Origin: Sporosarcina aquimarina
GTDB lineage: Bacteria > Bacillota > Bacilli > Bacillales_A > Planococcaceae
NCBI RefSeq assembly: GCF_023715615.1
Contig: NZ_JAMBOM010000001.1
Span: 806,001 to 870,000, forward strand
Length of the DNA stretch: 64,000 nucleotides
Reading direction: 5' to 3'
Shown here: positions 54,922 to 64,000 of the stretch, piece by piece
Layout: every line of letters begins with the position of its first letter
Position numbering within the stretch: position 1 is the stretch's first letter
Notes under the pieces: generated by a model
Database searches by the model: none
Seen by the model: the letters and a program-made list of their open reading frames with translations, nothing else
What the model was told of the DNA's origin: nothing
Made by a program: the position numbers and the translations under genes

Positions 54922-55812
54922 ATGGAAGTCGTCATTGCAGGAGCGGGAGCAATGGGACTATTAATTGGTTCTTACTTAGCAGAAGCGGGGATGTCGGTGT
55001 CGTTTTTTACTAGACGTGAAGACCAAGCTAGTGAACTTCGAAAACATGGCGTGACAAGAATACAGAATGACCGAGAAAGAACTTTTCAAGTTGCTGCTTT
55101 TTCGGATTTGACGAATGTCCCGCAGAAGGCATTGTGGATTCTTGCTATGAAATCGAATGATCTTCGACATGTAATGAAAAAGCTGGAGAATCATGTACTT
55201 CTAGAACAACTGGTGTTCATCCAAAACGGACTCCGTCATTATGAACTTGCTCTCTCATTGTCCATCCCTTCTGTAGCAGTTGCTTCGTTGACACATGGCG
55301 CTTGGAAAAGAGATGACAGAACTGTGTTTCATAACGGTATCGGAGTGATGAGTATCGCTCCCGTTAAAAGCAGTCAGAAGGACTCCTTTTCGCTAATTGC
55401 AGTAGATTCCCCTTCGTTTCCTATTTTATACGAAAAGGATGCATATCAGATGTTGCTACGAAAAGTGTTAGTGAATTGTTGCATTAACCCGCTGACGGCT
55501 ATTTTGGAGTTGAAGAATGGTGAATTACTCACTAATAATTCTGCTCATCATCTTATGAAAGCGATTTATGTAGAACTTGCAACTGAATATCCAGAGGTTG
55601 CCAAAAAAATGTCTTTTTCAGATATAGAAGCGGTTTGCAGACGTACTGCAGATAACTGCTCTTCTATGTTTGTTGATAAAATAAATAAAATCCCGATGGA
55701 AATCGACACGATTGTTAGTGCGATTTTAGAAGGACATGAAGAGAAAATGCCAACGCTTAAATTGTGTGAAACATTGTTGAAAGCAATTGATGAAAGGAAA
55801 GAAGACGCATGA
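54922..55812 (+). CDS. panE: 2-dehydropantoate 2-reductase (ketopantoate reductase) PanE
   Basis: The 296-residue NADPH-dependent reductase has the nucleotide motif GAGAMGLLIGSYLA (7-20), the catalytic lysine region NCCINPLTAILELKNGEL and a C-terminal helical domain. It converts ketopantoate to pantoate in pantothenate/CoA synthesis. It corresponds to B. subtilis ylbQ. Its stop overlaps the next gene by four bases. Confidence 0.88.
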   Translation: MEVVIAGAGAMGLLIGSYLAEAGMSVSFFTRREDQASELRKHGVTRIQNDRERTFQVAAFSDLTNVPQKALWILAMKSNDLRHVMKKLENHVLLEQLVFIQNGLRHYELALSLSIPSVAVASLTHGAWKRDDRTVFHNGIGVMSIAPVKSSQKDSFSLIAVDSPSFPILYEKDAYQMLLRKVLVNCCINPLTAILELKNGELLTNNSAHHLMKAIYVELATEYPEVAKKMSFSDIEAVCRRTADNCSSMFVDKINKIPMEIDTIVSAILEGHEEKMPTLKLCETLLKAIDERKEDA

Positions 55813-56201
55813 AAGAGATGTTACAGTTTTTGTTGTCACTCATCGTCATTGTGCCCTATTTGTTGACAATGGTATTGTTTGTAATAGTAAAAGTGAGTGG
55901 TTATTCTTCTGTAAGGTCATTTCGAATTGCGGCAGATGTAACAGTGCCTTTTTTGTTCCTATCTGTGAGTGTGTTATTCACAATGATCACGGGGATACAA
56001 GGCGGTGTCTTCCTGATTGTAGGAGTACTTATAGCGGGGATAGGTTTTGCAATTGCGGAGAGAATTCGTAGTAAAGAGTTCCGTATGAAGTATATGTTCC
56101 GCAATCTGTGGAGAATGCTATTTCTTATCCTATCATTGCTCTACATCGTCTTGTTGTTGTTAGGTGTTGGGCAAACGGTTGCTGAATTTTTAAGGAGTTA
56201 G
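55809..56201 (+). CDS. DUF3397 membrane protein
   Basis: The 130-residue protein has four membrane helices (about 5-26, 38-60, 63-80 and 98-120). DUF3397 proteins precede bshC in many Bacillales; their role is unknown. ATGA overlap with panE shows translational coupling. Confidence 0.82.
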   Translation: MKEMLQFLLSLIVIVPYLLTMVLFVIVKVSGYSSVRSFRIAADVTVPFLFLSVSVLFTMITGIQGGVFLIVGVLIAGIGFAIAERIRSKEFRMKYMFRNLWRMLFLILSLLYIVLLLLGVGQTVAEFLRS

Positions 56202-56288
56202 CGGATGAGCAAGCGTATGTTTTTTAACAATGACAGTGGAGTGATATACTCAATCCATAAATAGATGGTGAAAAAAGGGGCTTGAACG

Positions 56289-57896
56289 ATGGAAATTGCA
56301 TCACAAAACGTACATAAAAGCGCCGTTATGGAGGCGTATGGACAAGACGCGCAGTTCAACAAAACATTCTTCGATTATCCACTTAGCGCTGAAAGTTACC
56401 CACAGCGACTTGCTGAATTGAACAGTCGCCTGTTTCAACGAGAAGAACTTGCGCGGACAATCCGCTCCTATATGGAGCCTTTCGGAATTTCAGATGCTGC
56501 CTCTGCGCATTTAAATGAACTCTCAAACAATGGGGTTGTTATCGTCGGAGGACAACAAGCTGGACTCTTGACGGGGCCGCTCTATTCCATCCACAAAGCG
56601 ATTACCGTTATTTTGCTTGCGGCACAACAACGGAAAGAATTGGGGGTTCCTGTTATCCCTGTATTTTGGGTAGCGGGTGAGGACCATGATTTAGAAGAAA
56701 TCAATCATGTCTTTTCAGAACAAGATGGCAGACCGTTGAAACAGCAATATCCGGAAAGATTTGTCTTAAAGACAATGGCATCAGACACTGAGTATGATGC
56801 TGTGCAAATGACTAGCTACATACGTCAAGTTTTCCGAGATTTCGAAGAAACCGCATATACGAAGGAATTATTAGAAGAAGTGCTTCAATCAGCAAATCAA
56901 GAACACACCTTTACTGGTTTCTTTGTTCGATTAATGAACGGCCTATTTAAAAAACATGGACTGTTGTTCATAGACTCAGCAGAAAAGGCGTTGCGTAAGC
57001 TAGAATCCGACTATTTCAAAAAACTCATTAAAGAATCTGAAGCGATTGCCGAAAAGATTACCGAAAAGGAGCGGCTATTTAAAGAACAAGGCTTTGGGAC
57101 ACCTATTCAATCAGCAAAAGATGCGGCTCACCTTTTTTACATTCACGACACAGGCCGAGTCTTATTGAGTAGGAAAGGCGATTTGTTTATCAATGAATCT
57201 GCAGGTATTCAGTTTACAACTAAAGAAATGCTTGAAATCGCTGAACAAACCCCATGGCAACTAAGCAATAACGTTGCGACGAGACCTTTGATGCAAGATA
57301 TGGTATTCCCTGTTCTTGCGTTTGTAGGAGGACCTGGTGAAATTGCTTATTGGTCGTTGTTAAAAGATGCTTTTAATCAGTTAAATATGAAGATGCCAAT
57401 ACTCGTACCTAGAATCTCCATGACGTTAGTTACTCAACAAACCTTGCACGCACTTGAAAAGTCAAAGCTGACAGTTGCCGGTGTGATGGCTGGAGAAGTC
57501 ATTAGCAGAAGAGCCGATTTTCTAGACGAGCAACGAGACGTTCAACTCGAACAGTTACTACAAGAAACTGAAAATGTAATTCAGGAACAATACAACAAAA
57601 TGAAGCAACACATCACTGACAAGGACTTGGCGAATCTCGCTGAAAAAAATCGTGCTTATCATTTACGTCAGCTTACCTATCTTCAAGATAAAGCGGAGGA
57701 CGCGTTGTTAAGGAAATACGCCGTAGCGATCCGTGATTATAGTCGAGTAGAAGGGGATTTGTATCCTGAAAGAAATCTTCAGGAACGTACGTATACACCA
57801 TACCCATATTTAAATGTATATGGACCTACGTTAATCGACGACTTGTTGAAAGCCCCGTTACCGATTAATGGTCAACATGTTGTTATTTACTTATAA
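56289..57896 (+). CDS. bshC: Bacillithiol synthase (cysteine-adding enzyme) BshC
   Basis: The 535-residue protein has the BshC signatures VIVGGQQAGLLTGPLYSIHK and VFWVAGEDHDLEEINH. It adds cysteine to glucosaminyl-malate to complete bacillithiol, the low-molecular-weight thiol of Bacillota. A C-terminal coiled coil lies around residues 415-480. Position before mraZ matches B. subtilis. Bacillithiol supports the redox enzymes YkuU/YkuV seen earlier only in a general sense. Confidence 0.94.
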   Translation: MEIASQNVHKSAVMEAYGQDAQFNKTFFDYPLSAESYPQRLAELNSRLFQREELARTIRSYMEPFGISDAASAHLNELSNNGVVIVGGQQAGLLTGPLYSIHKAITVILLAAQQRKELGVPVIPVFWVAGEDHDLEEINHVFSEQDGRPLKQQYPERFVLKTMASDTEYDAVQMTSYIRQVFRDFEETAYTKELLEEVLQSANQEHTFTGFFVRLMNGLFKKHGLLFIDSAEKALRKLESDYFKKLIKESEAIAEKITEKERLFKEQGFGTPIQSAKDAAHLFYIHDTGRVLLSRKGDLFINESAGIQFTTKEMLEIAEQTPWQLSNNVATRPLMQDMVFPVLAFVGGPGEIAYWSLLKDAFNQLNMKMPILVPRISMTLVTQQTLHALEKSKLTVAGVMAGEVISRRADFLDEQRDVQLEQLLQETENVIQEQYNKMKQHITDKDLANLAEKNRAYHLRQLTYLQDKAEDALLRKYAVAIRDYSRVEGDLYPERNLQERTYTPYPYLNVYGPTLIDDLLKAPLPINGQHVVIYL

Positions 57897-57907
57897 ATCA
57901 TTTATGA

Positions 57908-57956
57908 GAGCATCTCTTAAGCACAGCAACTGTGCTTATAGGGGTGCTTTTCTTTG
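57908..57956 (+). terminator. Terminator after bshC
   Basis: TAAGCACAG / CTGTGCTTA, extended outward by an AGCATCTCT / AGGGGTGCT arm, followed by TTTCTTTG. Confidence 0.8.
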
Positions 57957-58023
57957 TAATAAATGTAACAATCTCAATAAATGAAGTACTATTGATACAT
58001 TTTCATTGCAATTTGGGAAATTG

Positions 58024-58050
58024 GTGGAGGAAAGTGGGGGGATGTGGTAC
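58024..58050 (+). promoter_or_regulatory. MraZ-binding direct repeats upstream of mraZ
   Basis: GTGGAG, GTGGGG and GTGGTA start at 58024, 58034 and 58044, exactly ten bases apart, as in known MraZ operators. A further GTGGGG lies at 58065 by the ribosome binding site. Confidence 0.7.
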
Positions 58051-58078
58051 ATTAAATTTATATAGTGGGGTGAAGGGT

Positions 58079-58510
58079 ATGTTCATGGGTGAATATCAGC
58101 ATACTATCGATACAAAAGGCCGTTTGATAATCCCTTCCAAATTCAGGGAAGATCTTGCGGATGGCTTTGTGTTGACTCGTGGTTTGGACAATTGCCTCTT
58201 CGGTTATCCAATGCATGAATGGAAAAAGCTTGAAGAGAAATTGAAAGCGTTGCCCGTGACTAAGAAAGACGCCCGAGCATTCACACGATTTTTCTTTTCT
58301 GGTGCAACTGAAGTTGAACTAGACAAGCAAGGACGTGTAAATATTCCATCTTCACTACTTGGCTATGCCAAAATCTCTAAAGACTGCATGGTTATTGGTG
58401 TTTCGGGAAGATTTGAAATATGGTCTGAAGAAAATTGGCAGACGTATTACGAAGAATCCGAGGAATCCTTTAACGATATCGCAGAAAATATTATGGACTT
58501 TGACTTTTGA
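58079..58510 (+). CDS. mraZ: Transcriptional regulator MraZ
   Basis: The 143-residue protein has two AbrB-like swapped-hairpin halves, each with the D-x-K-G-R motif ([16 protein letters not shown] and [13 protein letters not shown]). It forms rings that bind direct repeats upstream and regulates the division/cell-wall cluster. ATG 58079 follows GGGGTGAAGG and gives the family start MFMGEYQH; the longer open frame upstream overlaps the operator. Confidence 0.96.
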   Translation: MFMGEYQHTIDTKGRLIIPSKFREDLADGFVLTRGLDNCLFGYPMHEWKKLEEKLKALPVTKKDARAFTRFFFSGATEVELDKQGRVNIPSSLLGYAKISKDCMVIGVSGRFEIWSEENWQTYYEESEESFNDIAENIMDFDF

Positions 58511-58538
58511 CGTTAATTTTAGAAAGCAGGCGGTACCA

Positions 58539-59471
58539 GTGTTCGATCATACAACTGTTTTACTTCACGAAGCTGTAGAAGGCCTTTCCATACAACCTGA
58601 AGGAATCTATGTAGATTGCACACTTGGCGGTGCGGGTCATAGTACAGAGATTGCAAAGCGTTTATCAGGTAAAGGAAGACTTATTTGTTTTGACCAAGAT
58701 ATGACTGCAATCGAAGCGGCGAAAGATACGTTATCCGAGTATTTAGATAGAGTGACATTCATTCACGCTAATTTCAGTCAGTTAAAAGAGGAACTCCTTA
58801 GAATTGATATAGAATCTGTTGATGGAATTTTGTATGATCTTGGCGTTTCTTCACCGCAATTGGATACACCTGAACGAGGATTCAGCTACAATCATGATGC
58901 CCCTTTGGATATGAGGATGGACACCTCAGCTGCCTTGACTGCTTTTGAAGTAGTAAACGAATGGAGTTATCAAGAATTGCTTCGTATCTTCTTCCGCTAC
59001 GGTGAAGAGAAGTTCTCAAAAAGTATTGCTCGAAAAATTGAGGAAGCGCGAACTGAAAAGCCAATTCAAACAACTGCAGAACTTGCAGAGCTTATTAAAA
59101 TTGGAATCCCTGCAGCAGCAAGAAGAACAGGTGGGCACCCTGCAAAACGAGTGTTTCAAGCTATTCGAATTGCAGTTAATGATGAATTAGGTGCAGCAGA
59201 AAAGTCGCTGACAGACGCTATTGAGCTCCTCAATCCAAAAGGGCGAATAAGTGTAATCACTTTTCACTCGTTGGAAGATCGATTGTGTAAGACAATTTTC
59301 AAGGAGGCTTCCTCATTGCCGGAACTTCCACCCAACTTGCCAGTAATCCCAGAAGGTCTTGACGTTAAATTGAAATTGATTACCCGTAAACCTATTTTGC
59401 CAAGTGAAGAAGAAATAGAAGCCAACAAGCGAGCAAGATCTGCGAAGCTTAGAATAGCTGAAAGAAAATGA
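58539..59471 (+). CDS. rsmH: 16S rRNA (cytosine1402-N4)-methyltransferase RsmH (MraW)
   Basis: The 310-residue methyltransferase starts with GTG ([15 protein letters not shown]), has the SAM motif [12 protein letters not shown] and the family motif [15 protein letters not shown]. It methylates N4 of C1402 in 16S rRNA. It lies 28 bases after mraZ in the division cluster. Confidence 0.95.
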   Translation: MFDHTTVLLHEAVEGLSIQPEGIYVDCTLGGAGHSTEIAKRLSGKGRLICFDQDMTAIEAAKDTLSEYLDRVTFIHANFSQLKEELLRIDIESVDGILYDLGVSSPQLDTPERGFSYNHDAPLDMRMDTSAALTAFEVVNEWSYQELLRIFFRYGEEKFSKSIARKIEEARTEKPIQTTAELAELIKIGIPAAARRTGGHPAKRVFQAIRIAVNDELGAAEKSLTDAIELLNPKGRISVITFHSLEDRLCKTIFKEASSLPELPPNLPVIPEGLDVKLKLITRKPILPSEEEIEANKRARSAKLRIAERK

Positions 59472-59488
59472 AAAGGGGATGAGGATGA

Positions 59489-59857
59489 ATGGCTCTAGAG
59501 CAACGTAAAATCCAACCGAATTACATACCGGAACAGGAAACTCAAGCGAGTCCCGCAACGATACCTGCTCCGAAAACCCGGAAGATTTTCTCACCGGGTG
59601 AAAAATTCCTAGCTGTTGTGTTCATTGCGGCTGTTGTGATGTTTTCAACGACGGTGCTTCATACACAGGCGCAGATCAATGATACAAACAAAGATATGCA
59701 CTATCTTTCAAACAAAATTGAGGAAACATCAAAACAGAATATTGAATTGTCCAATCAAGTAAGCGAGAAATCTACGTACGAACGTATTTGGGAGAAAGCG
59801 AAAGAACTCGGCTTGAATCTGAATGAAAGTAACGTAAAGGTCGTGCCTGGACGATGA
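59489..59857 (+). CDS. ftsL: Cell division protein FtsL
   Basis: The 122-residue bitopic protein has a cytoplasmic N-terminus of about 40 residues, one membrane helix (about 44-62) and an outer leucine-zipper-like coiled coil (about 68-105). It forms a divisome complex with DivIC/FtsB and DivIB/FtsQ. Sequence is weakly conserved in the family; position between rsmH and pbpB makes the call firm. Its stop overlaps the pbpB start by four bases. Confidence 0.9.
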   Translation: MALEQRKIQPNYIPEQETQASPATIPAPKTRKIFSPGEKFLAVVFIAAVVMFSTTVLHTQAQINDTNKDMHYLSNKIEETSKQNIELSNQVSEKSTYERIWEKAKELGLNLNESNVKVVPGR

Positions 59858-62058
59858 AGAAAAAGAAATTTCGATTTCAAGGTGGAGCCTTTCTAATGCT
59901 TTTGTTATTTGGAGGGCTCTTTTTCCTTTTGTTCGGAAGAATGCTACTTATTCAAATTACCGGACAGATCGATGGTCGCCCCCTTGCAGCAATGGCGGAT
60001 CAAAAATACTTAAAGGAAAGTGTGTTAAAAGCAAACCGAGGACAGATTGTTGATCGAGCAGGGGAAGTCATTGCGACGGATACGCTGAGTTATCGGTTGG
60101 TTGCTGTTCTAAGTAAGGATGCAAGCAAAGGTTCTAAAAAACCACAGCATGTCACAGATTTTGAACATACAGCAGAAGTTCTAAGTAAGTATATTGATAT
60201 GGACAAGGAAGCAATTTTGAAACGATTTGAAGAAGCTCCTGAAAAAGCTTATCAAGTGGAATTCGGCAAGGCTGGACGCTCCATATCGAATGAGACTGCA
60301 GACGCTATCAAGAAAGAGGAATTACCAGGTATCCGTTTCTTTGAGGACAAAAAGCGTCTTTATCCGAATGGGGATTTTGCTTCTTATTTAGTAGGCTTTG
60401 CGATGCCGGAAGAAACGGAAGACAAAACCGTGAAAACAGTAGGTAAAATGGGGCTGGAAAAAACCTATAATAAACAACTTACAGGAATTGACGGGAAAGT
60501 GGACTTCAAAACAGACCGGTGGGGGATCCAGCTCCGTGACACAAAGAAGAATATCCAAGCACCTCAAGATGGTCAGACGATTCAACTAACCCTCGACAAA
60601 ACAATTGAGAATTTCACGGAAGATGCGCTTAATCGTGCTGAAGAGAAATACCACCCTGAAAAAATGCTCGCAGTCGTTGTGAATCCGAAAACGGGTGAAA
60701 TTCTATCAATGAGTCAACGTCCATCTTTCCATCCTGGAACACGCGAAGGATTGACAGGGAATTGGCTCAATGAAGCTGTTGAAGAAACATTTGAACCAGG
60801 GTCGACCATGAAAATGTTTACACTTGCAGCGGCTATTGAAGAAAACAAATGGGATCCGAATGCCTATTACAAATCAGGACAATATGAAATTTATGATCAA
60901 ACCATTCGTGATGTAAATAAAGTTGGGTGGGGGATGATCACATTTCTTGAAGGTTTCCAGCGTTCGTCCAATGTATCGATGGCATACTTGCTTGAGAAAT
61001 TGGGAGATCAGACACTTATTGAATACTTTGAGGAATTCGGATTTGGCAAGAAAGTTGGAATTGACTTGCCAAATGAGGCCTCAGGGATTCTGTTAGCGAA
61101 CTATCCAAGTGAACGACTTACAACTTCTTACGGACAAGGTTCAACTGTAACACCGATTCAGATGGTACAAGCAGCAACGGCTATCGCTAATAACGGAAAG
61201 ATGATGACCCCTTATGTAATTGATCAAATTATTGATCCTAATACAGACAACATCGTCGAGAAACATGAACCTGCTGCGAAAAAGAGCCCAATTAGTGAAC
61301 AAACTGCTAAGCAAGTACGTGAAATTCTAGCATCGGTTATTACTTCTGAACATGGAACTGGTAAAAAATTCGCTTTAGAGGGATATGATGCGGGAGGGAA
61401 AACAGGTACTGCACAAATCCCTAAAACATCAGGCGGAGGATATATTGGTGGAGATGGAAATTACTTGTATTCGTTCCTGGGGATGGCGCCGATTGACGAT
61501 CCACAGTTATTAACGTATGTGCTCGTTCAAAAGCCTAAATTGAAAGCTGGCCAATATGGATCAGACCCGACTTCAGAAATTTTCACATCTATTATGGAAA
61601 GTAGTTTGAAGTATTTAAATATCGCCCCTGATGCTGAACAACCTGATAAATCGCTGGAGTTGAAAGATTATACAGGTAAATCATCAGAAGAAGTGACGGC
61701 GAGTTTGACCGAATTAGGTCTAAAACCAGTTGTTGTCGGAAAACCAGGTAAAGTTGTTCAGCAGTCTCCTGCTGTCAACACTAAGATAACCAAGGATTCG
61801 CTTGTGCTTCTCAAAACTTCTGGCGAAACTATTCTTCCAGACTTTACAGGATGGTCCAAGAAACAAGTATTAGTTTTCAAGAACTTCTCAGGTCTAGATA
61901 TTCGTTTTAATGGGGAAGGATTCGTTGTAAAACAAAGCCTTTCAAAGGGCGCAACCGTCTCAGAAAATGACCCGGTTGTAATTACATTAGAAGAACCCGA
62001 ACAGCTTAACCAACCGAAGCCCGAATCAGAAGAAGAACCTGAAATTATTGGTGGTTGA
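59854..62058 (+). CDS. pbpB: Septal penicillin-binding protein 2B (class B transpeptidase) with PASTA domains
   Basis: The 734-residue protein has a membrane anchor (about 12-31), a dimerisation domain and a transpeptidase domain with the catalytic serine in GSTMKMF, the SSN triad in RSSNVSM and KTG in GGKTGTAQ. Two PASTA repeats follow (from about residue 595). It cross-links septal peptidoglycan together with FtsW. Confidence 0.95.
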   Translation: MKKKKFRFQGGAFLMLLLFGGLFFLLFGRMLLIQITGQIDGRPLAAMADQKYLKESVLKANRGQIVDRAGEVIATDTLSYRLVAVLSKDASKGSKKPQHVTDFEHTAEVLSKYIDMDKEAILKRFEEAPEKAYQVEFGKAGRSISNETADAIKKEELPGIRFFEDKKRLYPNGDFASYLVGFAMPEETEDKTVKTVGKMGLEKTYNKQLTGIDGKVDFKTDRWGIQLRDTKKNIQAPQDGQTIQLTLDKTIENFTEDALNRAEEKYHPEKMLAVVVNPKTGEILSMSQRPSFHPGTREGLTGNWLNEAVEETFEPGSTMKMFTLAAAIEENKWDPNAYYKSGQYEIYDQTIRDVNKVGWGMITFLEGFQRSSNVSMAYLLEKLGDQTLIEYFEEFGFGKKVGIDLPNEASGILLANYPSERLTTSYGQGSTVTPIQMVQAATAIANNGKMMTPYVIDQIIDPNTDNIVEKHEPAAKKSPISEQTAKQVREILASVITSEHGTGKKFALEGYDAGGKTGTAQIPKTSGGGYIGGDGNYLYSFLGMAPIDDPQLLTYVLVQKPKLKAGQYGSDPTSEIFTSIMESSLKYLNIAPDAEQPDKSLELKDYTGKSSEEVTASLTELGLKPVVVGKPGKVVQQSPAVNTKITKDSLVLLKTSGETILPDFTGWSKKQVLVFKNFSGLDIRFNGEGFVVKQSLSKGATVSENDPVVITLEEPEQLNQPKPESEEEPEIIGG

Positions 62059-62116
62059 TGAATAGCGGAGCATACACTCTCATAAATTAGCAATAAAACG
62101 AGAGGTGTGAAGCTCT

Positions 62117-64000
62117 TTGAAAGAAATAATCGGAATGCGGTCTAGAAAGAGACTGCGAGCCGTATTCATTATTTTTTTACTCCTACTGGGGGCAACTGTA
62201 GGGAAATTATTTCATGCACAAATTATTAAACATGAATGGCTGAAAGAGCGTGCACAAGCAAACTGGGATCGTGAGATCCCTTTTGGCGGAGTTAGAGGAG
62301 AGATTGTAGATCGAAATGGCAAATTGATTGTTGGTAACCAACTTGCCCCTACTCTATACTTCATGCCAGCTCAAAATCCGGATCCAGAAGATGCGGCAGC
62401 TAAACTTGCGCCCATCCTCCAGGTCGATCAGGAGAAGTTAGCCGAGAAAATGAGTAAAAAAGATTACATGGTTAAATTAGCACCAGAAGGAAAAAATATT
62501 GCGAAAGCTCAGGCGGATAAGATTTCCGAGTTGAAAATTCCTGGTCTTTATACAGGTGTAGATTTCATGCGTAGTTATCCAAATGGCGAACTACTTTCTC
62601 GCCTTTTAGGATTTACAGGATATGACGGTCAAGGTCTTGCTGGTATTGAATATGCATATAACGAGTTCCTGAACGGAACAGGGGACAGAATTCGGATGTA
62701 TACGGATGCAAGAGGCGTGCCACTCCCCCATGTAGATGATGATTTTAAAGATGGTAAAAAGGGCTCATCCGTAGTTTTGACAATTGATGCTGAGATACAA
62801 AAAATTGTTGAACGAGAACTCTCACAAGCAATGGAAAAGTATGATGCCAGTCAAGCACTTGCGATTGTGATGAATCCTAAAACAGGAGAGCTTCTATCTT
62901 TAGCGTCTGCACCAACATTCGATCCAGCAAACTATCAGGAAGCAGATCCTAATATTTACAACAGAAACTTACCGGTTTGGATGACCTTTGAACCTGGTTC
63001 AACTTTTAAGATTATGACATTAGCGGCAGGGCTGGAAGAAAAAGTTATTGACTTGGACCATGAAACCTTCAATGATCCAGGGTATACTATGGTAGGTGGA
63101 GCTCGCTTGAGATGCTGGAAGCGAGAAGGTCATGGCCATCAATCATTTCTAGAAGTCGTTGAAAACTCTTGTAACCCGGGCTTCATAGAAATCGGCCGTC
63201 GACTAGGGGAAGAGAAACTATCTTCTTATATCCGTAATTTTGGTTTTGGTGAATCTACAGAATCGGGTATTGCAGGTGAAGCAAATGGAATTTTGTTTGC
63301 TAAAGATGCGTTTGGACCTGTAGAGCAAGCAACTACTTCTTTTGGTCAAGGAATAGCAGTAACACCAATTCAACAAGTCCAGGCTGTAGCAGCCGCAGTG
63401 AACGGTGGAATGCTGTACAAACCATATATCGTCAAGGAAATTATTGGACCTGATGGGAAAGCAACTCAATCATATGTACCTGAAATGAAGCGTCGTGTCA
63501 TCAGCGAAGAGACTTCTGCAGAAGTTAGAAGAGCATTGGAATCTGTTGTTGCGAATGGTTCAGGGCGTAATGCGTTTGTCGATGAAATCAGAGTTGGTGG
63601 GAAAACGGGGACAGCGCAAAAAGTTCAAGATGGAAAGTATAAGGAAGGAGACTACATCGTCTCATTCATCGGGGTTGCACCTTCTAATGATCCGGAATTA
63701 GTCGTCTATGTAGCAATAGATAGCCCTAAAAACTCAGTTCAATTCGGTGGTGTCATTGCAGCACCGATTGTAGGAAGAATCATTGAGGAAATTGCTCCAT
63801 TGGCAGGTGTCAAACCACAAAAAGATCAGATGGAAAAAGAATATCGTTGGGGCGATCCGATTACGCAACAAATTCCAGATCTTCGAGGGTTGACCAAAGA
63901 CGAAGTTGCAAATCAGCAATATACGCTTAAAATTGAATGGCATGGAAATGGTAAGAAAGTTACTAAGCAGTTACCTGTACCTGGAACAGAAGTGAATGAA
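62117..64000 (+). CDS. spoVD: Sporulation-specific penicillin-binding protein SpoVD (truncated by window end)
   Basis: The frame runs off the right edge after about 628 codons. It has a membrane anchor (about 16-32), the SpoVD-type sequence ARLRCWKREGHG, transpeptidase motifs GSTFKI (catalytic Ser), SCNPGF (SxN) and KTGTAQ, and a PASTA domain beginning near the edge. SpoVD makes spore cortex peptidoglycan with SpoVE in sporulating Bacillales. The TTG at 62117 lies nine bases after AGGTG; the first ATG (62135) has no such site. Its presence suggests that the organism forms spores. Confidence 0.9.
   Translation, partial: MKEIIGMRSRKRLRAVFIIFLLLLGATVGKLFHAQIIKHEWLKERAQANWDREIPFGGVRGEIVDRNGKLIVGNQLAPTLYFMPAQNPDPEDAAAKLAPILQVDQEKLAEKMSKKDYMVKLAPEGKNIAKAQADKISELKIPGLYTGVDFMRSYPNGELLSRLLGFTGYDGQGLAGIEYAYNEFLNGTGDRIRMYTDARGVPLPHVDDDFKDGKKGSSVVLTIDAEIQKIVERELSQAMEKYDASQALAIVMNPKTGELLSLASAPTFDPANYQEADPNIYNRNLPVWMTFEPGSTFKIMTLAAGLEEKVIDLDHETFNDPGYTMVGGARLRCWKREGHGHQSFLEVVENSCNPGFIEIGRRLGEEKLSSYIRNFGFGESTESGIAGEANGILFAKDAFGPVEQATTSFGQGIAVTPIQQVQAVAAAVNGGMLYKPYIVKEIIGPDGKATQSYVPEMKRRVISEETSAEVRRALESVVANGSGRNAFVDEIRVGGKTGTAQKVQDGKYKEGDYIVSFIGVAPSNDPELVVYVAIDSPKNSVQFGGVIAAPIVGRIIEEIAPLAGVKPQKDQMEKEYRWGDPITQQIPDLRGLTKDEVANQQYTLKIEWHGNGKKVTKQLPVPGTEVNE

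Noticed and set aside
55787-56071. 94-codon frame between panE and the DUF3397 gene
   Set aside because: It overlaps both genes in another frame; the DUF3397 frame is coupled to panE by ATGA and has clear membrane helices.

Overview
The window is a chromosomal stretch of a low-GC Gram-positive bacterium (Bacillota, Bacillales). Gene order follows the Bacillus subtilis ykq-pdh-ykt-yla-cta-ylb-mra backbone almost step by step. Several traits point to a spore-forming member of the Planococcaceae (Sporosarcina- or Lysinibacillus-like): spoVD is present at the right edge, a YlbJ/SpoVV-type gene is present, and an extra DAP-type murE paralog lies next to a stand-alone aspartokinase. The genus is inference; no rRNA or tRNA gene was seen.

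Layout. 1-2.9 kb: the end of a membrane vWA protein and a second, long vWA protein. 3-4.2 kb: MFS efflux pump. 4.3-4.6 kb: a 20-bp-period non-coding repeat array. 4.7-9.0 kb: XRE/cupin regulator plus potABCD polyamine importer on the minus strand. 9.3-10.8 kb: a Cys-rich unknown, then the ykuU-ykuV peroxiredoxin/thioredoxin-like pair. 10.9-14.3 kb: ktrC, rnjA, rpoY, a hidden 23-residue basic peptide unit, def. 14.4-20.2 kb: ykyA and pdhABCD. 20.3-26.4 kb: small conserved ykt/yla genes, a SuhB-like phosphatase and typA. 26.4-31.1 kb: ftsW and pyc. 31.1-31.5 kb: the second 20-bp-period array. 31.6-39.3 kb: ctaA, then divergent ctaBCDEFG and a DUF420 gene (heme A and caa3 oxidase). 39.4-42.2 kb: AI-2E-type permease, YugN-like protein, CAP-domain YlbC. 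42.2-44.5 kb: divergent aspartokinase and murE paralog. 44.5-52.1 kb: ylbF, GDPD-like protein, ylbG, hypothetical, rsmD, coaD, ylbJ, ylbL, tmcAL (ylbM), ylbN, rpmF. 52.2-54.9 kb: crotonase, biotin carrier, carboxyltransferase. 54.9-64 kb: panE, DUF3397, bshC, then the division cluster mraZ, rsmH, ftsL, pbpB, spoVD (cut by the window edge).

How it fits together: most genes are core housekeeping (RNA decay, translation, pyruvate entry into the TCA cycle, aerobic respiration, septal peptidoglycan synthesis). The non-syntenic insertions are the most informative parts: two related 20-bp arrays, a tiny basic peptide gene with its own promoter and terminator, the murE/aspartokinase pair (a candidate supply line for spore-specific DAP peptidoglycan), and an acyl-CoA carboxylase cluster under a perfect cre site. 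Many genes start with TTG or GTG, and one (ylbL) apparently with ATT, so starts were set here from ribosome binding sites and family alignment rather than from the longest reading frame. Motif coordinates are hand-counted and may be off by a base or two.
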